Shown: positions 6,894-13,633 of the stretch, in pieces
Position numbering within the stretch: position 1 is the stretch's first letter
Layout of the letters: the number at the start of each line of letters is the position of its first letter
From: a virus
Length of the DNA stretch: 27,203 nucleotides
Strand: one strand, 5' to 3'
IMG/VR virus record: IMGVR_UViG_3300034102_002439
Location: 1-27,203 of that record
Position numbers and translations under genes: made by a program
The notes under the pieces: model-generated
The model's database searches: none
The model's input: the letters and a program-made list of their open reading frames with translations, nothing else
Told to the model about the DNA's origin: nothing

Positions 6894-7343
6894 ATGTCTG
6901 TTACATTAAAAAATCTTGAAAGTGCATTGGCTGGCGAATCCATGGCTCACATCAAGTATCGTTATTTTGCCAAAATCGCCCGTGAAGAAGGCTTTGAAGA
7001 TGTTGCGAAACACTTTGAACACACTGCTGACCAAGAAATCAAACACGCCTGGGGTCACCTGGAACTGTTGATTGGTAAGCCTTCAACTAAAGAATGTCTT
7101 GAAAAGGCAATCGCTGGTGAAACTTATGAATTCACCGAAATGTATCCACAGTTTGAAGCTATTGCTATTCGTGAAGGTGAACTAGAAGCCGCTAAAGAAG
7201 CAAAAGAACAAACCGAGGAGTCAAAACTTCATGCAGAACAATTTAAAAAAGTCCTTGCACTGGCTGAGAAACGTTTCACTGCACTTAAAAAAGTGGAAGA
7301 ACGACACGCCAATGCTTACAAAGATGTACTAGGGAGTCTATAA
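6894..7343 (+). CDS. Rubrerythrin, ferritin-like diiron domain
   Basis: This is a 149-residue ferritin-like four-helix protein starting at the ATG after AAAGGAG. The family's iron ligands are present. E15 lies in AGESMAH, E48 and H51 in QEIKHAW, E76 and E79 in GETYEFTEMY, and E-x-x-H occurs at 135-138 in VEERHANAY. There is also an earlier E109-x3-H113 in the ESKLHAEQF helix. Rubrerythrins reduce hydrogen peroxide with electrons from a rubredoxin domain usually fused at the C-terminus. Here the protein stops before that domain, and a separate rubredoxin-like ORF begins on the stop codon (TAATG). It probably protects the infected cell or phage enzymes from peroxide. An oxidative-stress gene is unusual for a T4-type replication region. 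Confidence 0.92.
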   Translation: MSVTLKNLESALAGESMAHIKYRYFAKIAREEGFEDVAKHFEHTADQEIKHAWGHLELLIGKPSTKECLEKAIAGETYEFTEMYPQFEAIAIREGELEAAKEAKEQTEESKLHAEQFKKVLALAEKRFTALKKVEERHANAYKDVLGSL

Positions 7344-7474
7344 TGTCAGAAAGAGTATACGTTTGTGTAGTTTGTGGCCACACACTATCAGAAGCAGATT
7401 ATTTGAGTTTGCCAGATTCTGTTAATTGTCCAGAGTGTGGTGTTTCTAAAGAAGATTATGTTTTGATGGAGTAA
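7343..7474 (+). CDS. Stand-alone 43-residue rubredoxin-like protein
   Basis: This short ORF was read by hand. It encodes YVCVVCGHTLSEADYL, a short linker, and NCPECGVSKEDYVLME. C8-x2-C11-G and C29-P-x-C32-G are the two knuckles that hold the single iron of rubredoxin. The loop between them is only 17 residues, as in the C-terminal domain of rubrerythrin rather than in full-length rubredoxins (about 52-54 residues). Its ATG shares one base with the stop of the ferritin-like gene, so the two are coupled. Functionally it should pass electrons to the diiron centre. The arrangement looks like a rubrerythrin split into two polypeptides. Frameshifting is not needed, because a proper stop and start are present. 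Confidence 0.85.
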   Translation: MSERVYVCVVCGHTLSEADYLSLPDSVNCPECGVSKEDYVLME

Positions 7475-7477
7475 TTC

Positions 7478-7888
7478 ATGGACTGTATGGTCATTGGTGA
7501 TAGTATTGCGGTAGGTACAGCAATGTACCGAAAAGAATGTGTTAGTTATTCGCGTGGTGGTTGGAATAGTTGGCAGTGGAATAAAGACTATCTTGATAAA
7601 GCTTCAAGTAAGTCCTATAAAACTGTGATTATTAGTCTAGGCGCCAATGACCATAAAGGTGTAAAAACCGAACAAGAACTCCGCAAGATGCGTCAAGCTA
7701 TCAAAGCGGATAGAGTTTTTTGGATTAGTCCTGGTATGGAACGCAAGCCCGTACCTCAGACTGCAATTGAACAAATTGCAAAAGAATATGGTGATTTTGT
7801 TTTGCCTCGTCCGAAAGAACACATGAGTGCTGATGGTGTTCATCCAACAGGCAAAGGTTATAAAATTCTTGCGGAACAAGCGAAGTGA
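7478..7888 (+). CDS. Small SGNH/GDSL-type hydrolase
   Basis: This 136-residue protein has the four blocks of the SGNH fold. GDS with nucleophile S9 opens the protein, G27 lies in SRGGW, N57 in SLGANDHKG, and D119-x-x-H122 in SADGVHPTGKGY. Such enzymes are esterases, often deacetylating or acylating-reversing enzymes on carbohydrates. The size is close to the minimum for the fold and there is no signal peptide, so it acts in the cytoplasm or as part of the virion. Given the sugar operon elsewhere in the window, an acetyl-sugar substrate is possible but unproven. A GGAG ribosome site in the end of the rubredoxin gene precedes its ATG. Confidence 0.85.
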   Translation: MDCMVIGDSIAVGTAMYRKECVSYSRGGWNSWQWNKDYLDKASSKSYKTVIISLGANDHKGVKTEQELRKMRQAIKADRVFWISPGMERKPVPQTAIEQIAKEYGDFVLPRPKEHMSADGVHPTGKGYKILAEQAK

Positions 7889-8400
7889 AAGAAAAATTTC
7901 TTGAAGCATACATGAAAACAGCCGAGATATTCGCAGGACTATCTACGGCTCAAAGACTTCATGTTGGTGCTATCATCGTAAAAGACGATAGAATTATTTC
8001 CATTGGCTACAATGGAATGCCAGCAGGTTGGGATAACACATGTGAAGATAAAATATACATGGATAGAGATGCTGGTGGTTGGCTCAGTCCGGAAGAAATT
8101 GAACATCAATGGCCGAACCAAGAGCAACAACTTCCAAAAGAATCCAATACTTGGAAAAGATATAAGCTTGTAACTAAACCAGAGGTGCTTCATGCGGAAA
8201 CGAATGCAATCAGTAAACTCGCTAGAAGTAATGAAGCTGGCGATAATTCTACTATGTTTTGCACTCATGCTCCGTGTCTTGATTGTGCAAAGTTAATATA
8301 CCAGTCTGGCATCAACTCTCTTTATTATCGTAATAGTTATCGAAGTGATGTTGGCATCGAATTTTTAGAAAAATGTAATGTTGAGGTGAATAAGTTATGA
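7885..8400 (+). CDS. cd: dCMP deaminase
   Basis: This 171-residue zinc enzyme converts dCMP to dUMP and so feeds dTMP synthesis. The pattern follows T4 Cd. It has STAQRLHVGAIIVKDDRII, then SIGYNGMPAGWDN, the catalytic H103-A-E105 in VLHAETNAI, and the zinc cysteines of P130-C-L-D-C134 followed by AKLIYQSGI. The start is a GTG at 7885 that overlaps the previous stop (GTGA). An ATG at 7912 would still keep the zinc site but removes the first helix. The preceding ribosome site is weak, so coupling to the hydrolase gene is likely. It belongs with the neighbouring pyrophosphatases to the nucleotide-pool functions of the phage. Confidence 0.93.
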   Translation: MKEKFLEAYMKTAEIFAGLSTAQRLHVGAIIVKDDRIISIGYNGMPAGWDNTCEDKIYMDRDAGGWLSPEEIEHQWPNQEQQLPKESNTWKRYKLVTKPEVLHAETNAISKLARSNEAGDNSTMFCTHAPCLDCAKLIYQSGINSLYYRNSYRSDVGIEFLEKCNVEVNKL

Positions 8401-8912
8401 ATAAGACATATACAGCAGAAGTTTCGGAAATCTTAGATAATGGTGATGCCATTCTAAATTTACCGGATGAAATGTGTAAAGAGCTAGGTTGGGGTGATGG
8501 AACTCTACTAGATATTAGTGAACAAGATGGAGCAATTATAATGAAAGAAATTAAAACTGACATGTGGGCAGATGTTAGAACTTTTATCGATGCATGTGAC
8601 CAAGTGCCTAGTGTTGAAAACATTAGTCTCTATCGCAATCTTATCGTTGAAGAATTTTGGGAATTCAAAACAGGTGATGATAAGAATGATGACATTGAGC
8701 GACTTGATGCCTGCATGGACATGATTTGGGTTATCCTTGGCTATTGCAAGATGAAGGGTTATAATGTTTACGGTGCGTGGAATGAAGTCGCACGTAGCAA
8801 CCTCGCTAAGATTGATATTCAAACAGGTAAAGTTATCAAGAATGAAGCAGGCAAAGTTATGAAACCTGAAGGTTGGACGCCACCAAAGCTTGACACCTTC
8901 ATTAAATCTTAA
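8397..8912 (+). CDS. AbrB/MazE-like N-terminal domain fused to a MazG-like NTP pyrophosphohydrolase
   Basis: This 171-residue protein has two parts. Residues 1-50 or so read like a swapped-hairpin AbrB/MazE domain (LNLPDEMCKELGWGDGTLLD followed by ISEQDGAIIMKEI). Residues from about 55 on match the MazG/PRA-PH all-alpha pyrophosphatases. They show RTFIDACDQVPSVEN, the metal-binding RNLIVEEFWEF and DACMDMIWVILGYC helices, and the family tail VARSNLAKIDIQTGKV with GKVMKPEGWTPP. These enzymes cut pyrophosphate from NTPs, dNTPs or related nucleotides. The N-terminal domain could bind DNA, for autoregulation, or mediate oligomer formation. Start and upstream stop overlap (ATGA), with a GAGGTG ribosome site. 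The -35 box of the next promoter lies inside its last codons. Confidence 0.82.
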   Translation: MNKTYTAEVSEILDNGDAILNLPDEMCKELGWGDGTLLDISEQDGAIIMKEIKTDMWADVRTFIDACDQVPSVENISLYRNLIVEEFWEFKTGDDKNDDIERLDACMDMIWVILGYCKMKGYNVYGAWNEVARSNLAKIDIQTGKVIKNEAGKVMKPEGWTPPKLDTFIKS

Positions 8913-8918
8913 TATAAT
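8890..8918 (+). promoter_or_regulatory. Exact-consensus sigma70 promoter for the second MazG gene
   Basis: TTGACA (8890-8895), exactly 17 bases, and TATAAT (8913-8918) match the bacterial consensus at all twelve positions. The predicted start point (8924-8926) coincides with the ATG at 8926, so the transcript would be leaderless or nearly so. The -35 context TTGACACCTT and the -10 context TATAATATC are repeated in the promoter at 18962. Confidence 0.88.
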
Positions 8919-8925
8919 ATCGACT

Positions 8926-9201
8926 ATGAATGATGATACCCGTGAAATTCTATTGATTCTACAAGAAGAATGTGCTGAAGTTTCTCAAGCTATCAGCAAA
9001 TGTTTTCGATTTGGACCAGACCAAATTAAACCTGGAAAAGACAGAACCAATATTGACATGTTGCAAGAAGAACTAGGCGACTTACTTGCTATGATTGACC
9101 TTCTTGTATGGAATGGTGTAGGTGTTGATTGGAATAGTTTACTCGCCGCAAAGAAACAAAAATTTGAAAAACTTAAACAATGGAGCAATCTTGAACTCTA
9201 A
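8926..9201 (+). CDS. MazG-like nucleotide pyrophosphohydrolase
   Basis: This is a 91-residue single-domain MazG-type protein. The two metal-binding helices are LQEECAEVSQAISK (E-E-x-x-E) and LQEELGDLLAMIDLL (E-E-x-x-D). Between them lies a basic stretch, FGPDQIKPGKDRTN. Such enzymes hydrolyse NTPs or dNTPs to the monophosphate, and phage versions have been proposed to act on non-canonical nucleotides or on (p)ppGpp pools. I chose the ATG at 8926. The upstream TTG (8890) is in fact part of the -35 box. There is no Shine-Dalgarno sequence, which fits a leaderless message from the promoter directly ahead. It follows the AbrB-MazG fusion without overlap and is its probable functional relative. 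Confidence 0.88.
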   Translation: MNDDTREILLILQEECAEVSQAISKCFRFGPDQIKPGKDRTNIDMLQEELGDLLAMIDLLVWNGVGVDWNSLLAAKKQKFEKLKQWSNLEL

Positions 9202-9202
9202 A

Positions 9203-9424
9203 ATGGAAATCTCTAAACTGGCTTATTCACTGGCTCAAAAGAGCGGCCTTCAGGCTCTTAAGTATGACCTCTTTCTGAGGGAGTTTGACAACAAAGTTGA
9301 ACTCGTTGGGTTGGTTAACGACCCCAATTGTGACATTAACGACTTTCAAGGTCGTGAGATGTTGTTCCCAAAACGTTGGGTCACTCTCAAGGTTTTTGAT
9401 GCAGATTATAAGGTGTCTGCATAA
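9203..9424 (+). CDS. Hypothetical small protein upstream of DNA polymerase
   Basis: This 73-residue protein begins one base after the preceding stop (9199-9201). An upstream in-frame ATG at 9122 would run deep into the MazG gene and is rejected. It begins MEISKLAYSLAQKSGLQALK. Its middle is acidic to neutral with alternating hydrophobics (VELVGLVNDPNCDINDF), and it ends in a beta-like WVTLKVFDADYKVSA. I do not recognise the family. Its place in the run 8926-9717, ahead of gene 43 with touching ends, suggests an early gene transcribed from the promoter at 8890. Confidence 0.65.
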   Translation: MEISKLAYSLAQKSGLQALKYDLFLREFDNKVELVGLVNDPNCDINDFQGREMLFPKRWVTLKVFDADYKVSA

Positions 9425-9717
9425 TGTTACAACTAATAACACTTAAAACAAATCACACCCTTTTGGGCACCGTTGACCGCGAAATGGGTGATTATAAAAT
9501 CAAAAAGCCAGTACAAGTGGCAACTCAATTCACCAAAGACGGTCCTATGATTGGTTTCGTTCCTTTCTTGGAATTTTCACAAGAGTTTGAAACAGGTATT
9601 CGAATTAATCCGGCAGACGTTCTGTGTGTATCTTTGCCTGTTGTAGAACTTGAAAATCAGTATAATCAGATGTTTGGTTCTGGTATTCAGATTGCTTCTA
9701 CTATTCCTAAATTTTAA
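9424..9717 (+). CDS. Conserved small beta-rich protein preceding gene 43
   Basis: This 97-residue protein begins MLQLITLKTNHTLLGTVD, a strand-turn-strand opening resembling Sm/Lsm-like small barrels (a hydrophobic strand, then T-x-x-x-L-x-G). It continues through QVATQFTKDGPMIGFVPF and RINPADVLCVSLPV to an asparagine/glutamine-rich tail, ELENQYNQMFGSG. Similar proteins occur next to replication genes in marine T4-like phages, to my memory, with no known function. An Sm-like role in RNA binding is a guess from the opening pattern only. Its start overlaps the previous stop (TAATG) and the polymerase ATG follows its stop immediately. Confidence 0.7.
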   Translation: MLQLITLKTNHTLLGTVDREMGDYKIKKPVQVATQFTKDGPMIGFVPFLEFSQEFETGIRINPADVLCVSLPVVELENQYNQMFGSGIQIASTIPKF

Positions 9718-12264
9718 ATGAGTGACTTTTATACAAATGCAATTTGTGTAGGCAACAACATTCTTTTTCGTGGTGTAGAAAACGGTCGGAGAGTAAAGCA
9801 CAAAATTGCTTATTCTCCGACTTTGTTTTTGCCAACGAATAAACCTACACAATGGAAAAATCTTCAGGGTGAGTATCTTTCTGATATTCGCCCCGGTTCT
9901 ATTCGTGACTGCAAAGAATTCATTGAGAAGTATGAAGATGTTCAAAACTTCAAAGTGTATGGTAATACACGTTATGAATATGCTTTCATTGCTGACGAAT
10001 TCAAAGGCATGATTGATTGGGACCAATCTCTAATCTCAATTGGAATTATCGACATTGAGGTTGGCTCAGAGAACGGCTTTCCCGACCCATACTTGGCTAA
10101 TGAACCAATTACAGCAATCGCCATCAAAAAACTTGGCGGTGCAATGGTTGTTTATGGTTGCGGTGATTTCAATAACTATGAAGATGATGTTACGTATCAC
10201 AAATGCCGTGATGAATATCATCTTTGTAAACGTTTCTTAGAAGATTGGTTTCATGATACACCAGATGTATTGACTGGCTGGAACATTAAGTTCTTCGATA
10301 TTCCATATCTCGTTAATCGGCTAAACAAAATTCTTGGTGAAGATGAGACACGAAAGCTTTCACCTTGGAATTATATTGGTGAGAGAAAAGCTGTCGTAAA
10401 CGGTCGTGATATGACTGCTTACGAATTGAAAGGTGTTTCGTGCCTAGACTACATTGAGTTGTACAAGTGGTATGCGCCTGGTGGTAAGTCGCAAGAATCA
10501 TATCGCCTGGACAATATTGCAAACGTAGAACTTGGTAAGAGCAAACTGTCTTATGATGAGTTTGATAGTCTGCATCAACTATACAGACTAAACTACCAGA
10601 AGTTTATTGAGTATAACATCGTTGACGCGAGACTGATTGAAGAACTTGAAGATAAGTTGAAGCTTATTGAACTGGCACTTACTCTTGCTTATGATACGAA
10701 ATCCAATTTCGAAGATGTGTTTGCACAAACTAGAATGTGGGATGCACTGATTTACAGTTATCTACTTGCACAAAACATCATCGTGCCTCCAAAGGGTAAT
10801 GCATCTAAGAATGAAAGATTCGAAGGTGCTTATGTTAAAGAACCTCAGATTGGTCTGCATGATTGGGTTGCATCATTTGACTTGAACAGTCTGTATCCTC
10901 ATTTGATGATGCAGTATAATATTTCACCTGAGACTTTGATTGAGCCTTCAGAGTATACACCAGAAATGAGAAAAGTTATTTCTGACGGTGTTGATGTTGA
11001 AAAACTTCTATACAAAAAAATTGACCTATCGAACATCGGTGATGTAACTCTGACTCCTAATGGACAATTCTTCCGCAAAGACATTCACGGCTTTGTTCCT
11101 AAGATGCTTGAAGAAATGTATGAGGACCGTAAAAAGTTTAAGAAGTTGATGTTGCAATCGAAAAAAGAATATGAAAAAGAAAGTGACGGTCGAAAGAAAC
11201 TAGAACTGTCAAAGAAGATTGCACGTTATAATAACCTTCAACTTGCTAAAAAAGTATCTTTGAATTCAGCTTATGGTGCGATGGGTTCACAATATTTCAG
11301 ATTCTATGATTTGAGAATTGCTGTTGCTGTTACTCTTGCCGGTCAATTGTCGATTCGTTGGATTGAAAATAAAGTTAACGAATACATGAACAAATTATTG
11401 AGTACCGAAAATGAAGATTATATCATTGCATCAGATACGGATTCGATTTACCTACGCCTTGGTTCACTTGTTAATAAAGTGTACGGTGCGGGAGATGTGG
11501 TATCGCTCCCCAAAAACAAAGTTATCGAATTCATGGATAGAGTCTGTGAGGATAAAATACAACCGTTTATTGATAAGAGTTATCAAGAACTTGCTACGTA
11601 TGTAAATGCTTATGCACAAAAGATGCAGATGAAACGTGAAGGCTTGTCCGATAAAGGTATTTGGACTGCTAAGAAGCGTTACATTCTGCAAGTCTATAAC
11701 AATGAAGGTGTGCAGTATGCAGAGCCTGACTTGAAGGTGATGGGTCTTGAAATGGTCAAGTCCTCAACACCTGCTGCCGTCAGAGATAAAATGAAAGAAG
11801 TGATTCGCCTTGTTGTTACATCAGATGAGAATACAATTCAGAAGTTTATTGAGGACTTCAGAAATGAATTCAAATCTTTACCTCCAGAAGAAATATCTTT
11901 TCCTCGTTCCGTCAATGGTTTGAAAACCTATTCTGACAAGGGCCAGATATATACTAAAGGAACACCAATTCATGTGAAGGGTGCTTTGCTTTACAATTAT
12001 TATCTTAACAAGCTAAGCCTTGATAAGAAATATCCTAAAATCCAAGAGGGTGAGAAACTTAAATTTACCTACTTGAAGCAACCAAATCCTATCAATGATA
12101 CGGTAATTTCGTACCCTTCTCGTTTGCCGCCAGAAATGAATCTTGACAAGTACATCGATTATGATTTACAATTCGAAAAGACATTTTTGGACCCAATTAA
12201 AATCATTTTAGATTGTATTGGTTGGAAACCAGAAAAAACTAATTCGCTAGATGCATTTTTTTAA
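9718..12264 (+). CDS. 43: Family B DNA polymerase with 3'-5' exonuclease (gp43)
   Basis: This is the 848-residue replicative polymerase (T4 gp43 is 898). The exonuclease carries D112 and E114 in IDIEVG, the same residue numbers as in T4. LTGWNIKFFDIPYLV is exonuclease II and YNIVDARLIEELE is exonuclease III. The polymerase domain has motif A SFDLNSLYPHLMM (D388), motif B KKVSLNSAYGAMGSQYF and motif C SDTDSIYLR (D573, D575), with KKRYILQVY behind. The C-terminus SLDAFF resembles the clamp-binding peptide by which gp43 docks on gp45. All active-site residues are intact and no intein or intron interrupts it. The ATG directly abuts the upstream stop. Synthesis is probably controlled by RegA, as for T4 early genes. 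Confidence 0.97.
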   Translation: MSDFYTNAICVGNNILFRGVENGRRVKHKIAYSPTLFLPTNKPTQWKNLQGEYLSDIRPGSIRDCKEFIEKYEDVQNFKVYGNTRYEYAFIADEFKGMIDWDQSLISIGIIDIEVGSENGFPDPYLANEPITAIAIKKLGGAMVVYGCGDFNNYEDDVTYHKCRDEYHLCKRFLEDWFHDTPDVLTGWNIKFFDIPYLVNRLNKILGEDETRKLSPWNYIGERKAVVNGRDMTAYELKGVSCLDYIELYKWYAPGGKSQESYRLDNIANVELGKSKLSYDEFDSLHQLYRLNYQKFIEYNIVDARLIEELEDKLKLIELALTLAYDTKSNFEDVFAQTRMWDALIYSYLLAQNIIVPPKGNASKNERFEGAYVKEPQIGLHDWVASFDLNSLYPHLMMQYNISPETLIEPSEYTPEMRKVISDGVDVEKLLYKKIDLSNIGDVTLTPNGQFFRKDIHGFVPKMLEEMYEDRKKFKKLMLQSKKEYEKESDGRKKLELSKKIARYNNLQLAKKVSLNSAYGAMGSQYFRFYDLRIAVAVTLAGQLSIRWIENKVNEYMNKLLSTENEDYIIASDTDSIYLRLGSLVNKVYGAGDVVSLPKNKVIEFMDRVCEDKIQPFIDKSYQELATYVNAYAQKMQMKREGLSDKGIWTAKKRYILQVYNNEGVQYAEPDLKVMGLEMVKSSTPAAVRDKMKEVIRLVVTSDENTIQKFIEDFRNEFKSLPPEEISFPRSVNGLKTYSDKGQIYTKGTPIHVKGALLYNYYLNKLSLDKKYPKIQEGEKLKFTYLKQPNPINDTVISYPSRLPPEMNLDKYIDYDLQFEKTFLDPIKIILDCIGWKPEKTNSLDAFF

Positions 12265-12273
12265 GGAATAATT

Positions 12274-13329
12274 ATGAGTTTGTTGGACAAAATTAAAAAG
12301 AATAGTACAATTAAAGACGCCGCTATTCTGTCTAAATCTAAATTTTTCACCGAAAAGGATATGATTCCAACATCTATTCCTATGGTGAACGTTGCGTTGT
12401 CTGGTCGCCTCGATGGCGGTCTTACACCAGGTCTTACTATGTGGGCAGGCCCATCCAAACATTTTAAGACTGCATTTTCGTTATTGATGGCCAAGTCTTA
12501 TATGGAAAAATATGAAGATTCTGTTCTTTTGTTTTATGATTCTGAGTTTGGTACTCCCCAGTCCTATTTTGACACTTTTGGTATTGACACTAATCGTGTG
12601 CTTCATACTCCGATTACTGATATTGAACAACTCAAGTTCGACATAATGAATCAATTACAAAACATCGAACGCGGTGAACGTGTTATGATTGTTATTGATT
12701 CTATTGGTAATCTTGCTTCAAAGAAAGAAGTTGAAGATGCATTGGACCAAAAGTCTGTTGCAGATATGAGCCGAGCAAAACAGGTCAAGAGTTTGTTCCG
12801 TATGGTGACACCTCACTTGACAATGAAAGATATTCCAATGGTAGTTGTTAATCACACCTACAAAGAAATTGGTATGTTCCCGAAAGATATTGTTGGTGGT
12901 GGCACTGGTTCTTACTACTCAGCAGATAATATTTTTATTCTTGGTCGCCAGCAAGAAAAAGATGGCACAGAAATTACTGGTTATAATTTTATTATCAATG
13001 TAGAGAAATCACGATATGTCAAAGAAAAATCTAAAATACCTGTCAATGTATCTTTTGATGGCGGTATTAACAAGTGGTCTGGCTTACTTGATGTTGCTTT
13101 GGAATCCGGACACGTTATCAAACCTAGCAATGGTTGGTATTCGAAAGTAAACAAAGACACCGGCGAAATTGGTGATAAGAAACGCCTTGCAGACACACAA
13201 CAAGAATCATTCTGGAAAGATATTCTTTCAGATGAGTCTTTCAAGCAATTTGTGAAAGAAAAATATGAAGTCGCTTTTGGTAACATTATGGGACAAAATA
13301 CTGAAGAAGTTGAAGCCGAAGAAGTATAA
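12274..13329 (+). CDS. uvsX: UvsX recombinase (RecA-like)
   Basis: This 351-residue protein (T4 UvsX has 391) has the unusual UvsX Walker A, GPSKHFKT, at 59-66. It also has the Walker B strand VMIVIDSIGNL and the DNA-loop and conserved segments ADMSRAKQVKSLFRMVTP, VVVNHTYKEIG and GGGTGSYYSAD. It forms filaments on single-stranded DNA and drives strand exchange, double-strand-break repair and recombination-dependent replication together with gp32, UvsY and helicase gp41. The last residues are acidic (TEEVEAEEV), as in RecA-type proteins. An AAGGAA ribosome site precedes the ATG nine bases after gene 43. Its 3' end is overlapped by the next gene. Confidence 0.96.
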   Translation: MSLLDKIKKNSTIKDAAILSKSKFFTEKDMIPTSIPMVNVALSGRLDGGLTPGLTMWAGPSKHFKTAFSLLMAKSYMEKYEDSVLLFYDSEFGTPQSYFDTFGIDTNRVLHTPITDIEQLKFDIMNQLQNIERGERVMIVIDSIGNLASKKEVEDALDQKSVADMSRAKQVKSLFRMVTPHLTMKDIPMVVVNHTYKEIGMFPKDIVGGGTGSYYSADNIFILGRQQEKDGTEITGYNFIINVEKSRYVKEKSKIPVNVSFDGGINKWSGLLDVALESGHVIKPSNGWYSKVNKDTGEIGDKKRLADTQQESFWKDILSDESFKQFVKEKYEVAFGNIMGQNTEEVEAEEV

Positions 13330-13633
13330 ACTCGGTGAATATTTTCAGTTTTATAATTTTGCTGATACGAATTTAACTGGCATTATTCTCCGTGAAGGAG
13401 AATATGCTGGTGTTGTATACTATTACACATATGCTGGAATAAATGAAGAAGGTCTGGGAGCAAGGCTAAAGTTTGGCTATCAAATCGTCCAAGCAGGCGA
13501 ATTTGGTCGAGACTACTTGGAAAAAGATGAAAAGTTTGTTACACTCATGGGTGACATACTTACTGAACTAATTTTAACGGAAACCGAAATTGAACCGTCT
13601 AGAACACTCTATTCTGAAGAATCTGATTTATAA
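13310..13633 (+). CDS. Conserved small protein between uvsX and helicase 41
   Basis: The protein is 107 residues if it starts at the TTG at 13310, a 20-base overlap with uvsX. An ATG at 13265 would give 122 residues but a 65-base overlap. The body reads LGEYFQFYNFADTNLTGIIL, then VVYYYTYAG, then ARLKFGYQIVQAGEF, and ends MGDILTELILTET and SEESDL. I remember similar proteins between uvsX and the helicase in T4-like cyanophages, so it is a real and conserved gene without known function. It looks beta-rich with an acidic C-terminus. That end is encoded in another frame over the first 15 codons of gene 41, so the two genes are probably translationally linked. Confidence 0.75.
   Translation: MKPKKYKLGEYFQFYNFADTNLTGIILREGEYAGVVYYYTYAGINEEGLGARLKFGYQIVQAGEFGRDYLEKDEKFVTLMGDILTELILTETEIEPSRTLYSEESDL

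Noticed and set aside
7637-8822. Long minus-strand reading frames opposite the hydrolase, deaminase and MazG genes (and similar ones elsewhere)
   Set aside because: They overlap well-supported + strand genes, have no ribosome sites and give low-complexity or cysteine/phenylalanine-rich translations typical of antisense shadows.
9122-9202. N-terminal extension of the gene at 9203 starting in the MazG gene
   Set aside because: The extension lies wholly within the MazG coding frame, while the ATG at 9203 sits right after the MazG stop.
11993-12000. TGCTTTA as a T4 MotA box for a middle promoter
   Set aside because: It lies inside gene 43 with no -10 hexamer at the proper distance, and no gene starts nearby.
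9718-12264. Split polymerase, intein or group I intron in gene 43
   Set aside because: The frame is continuous and all exonuclease and polymerase motifs are in normal order with no extra domain.
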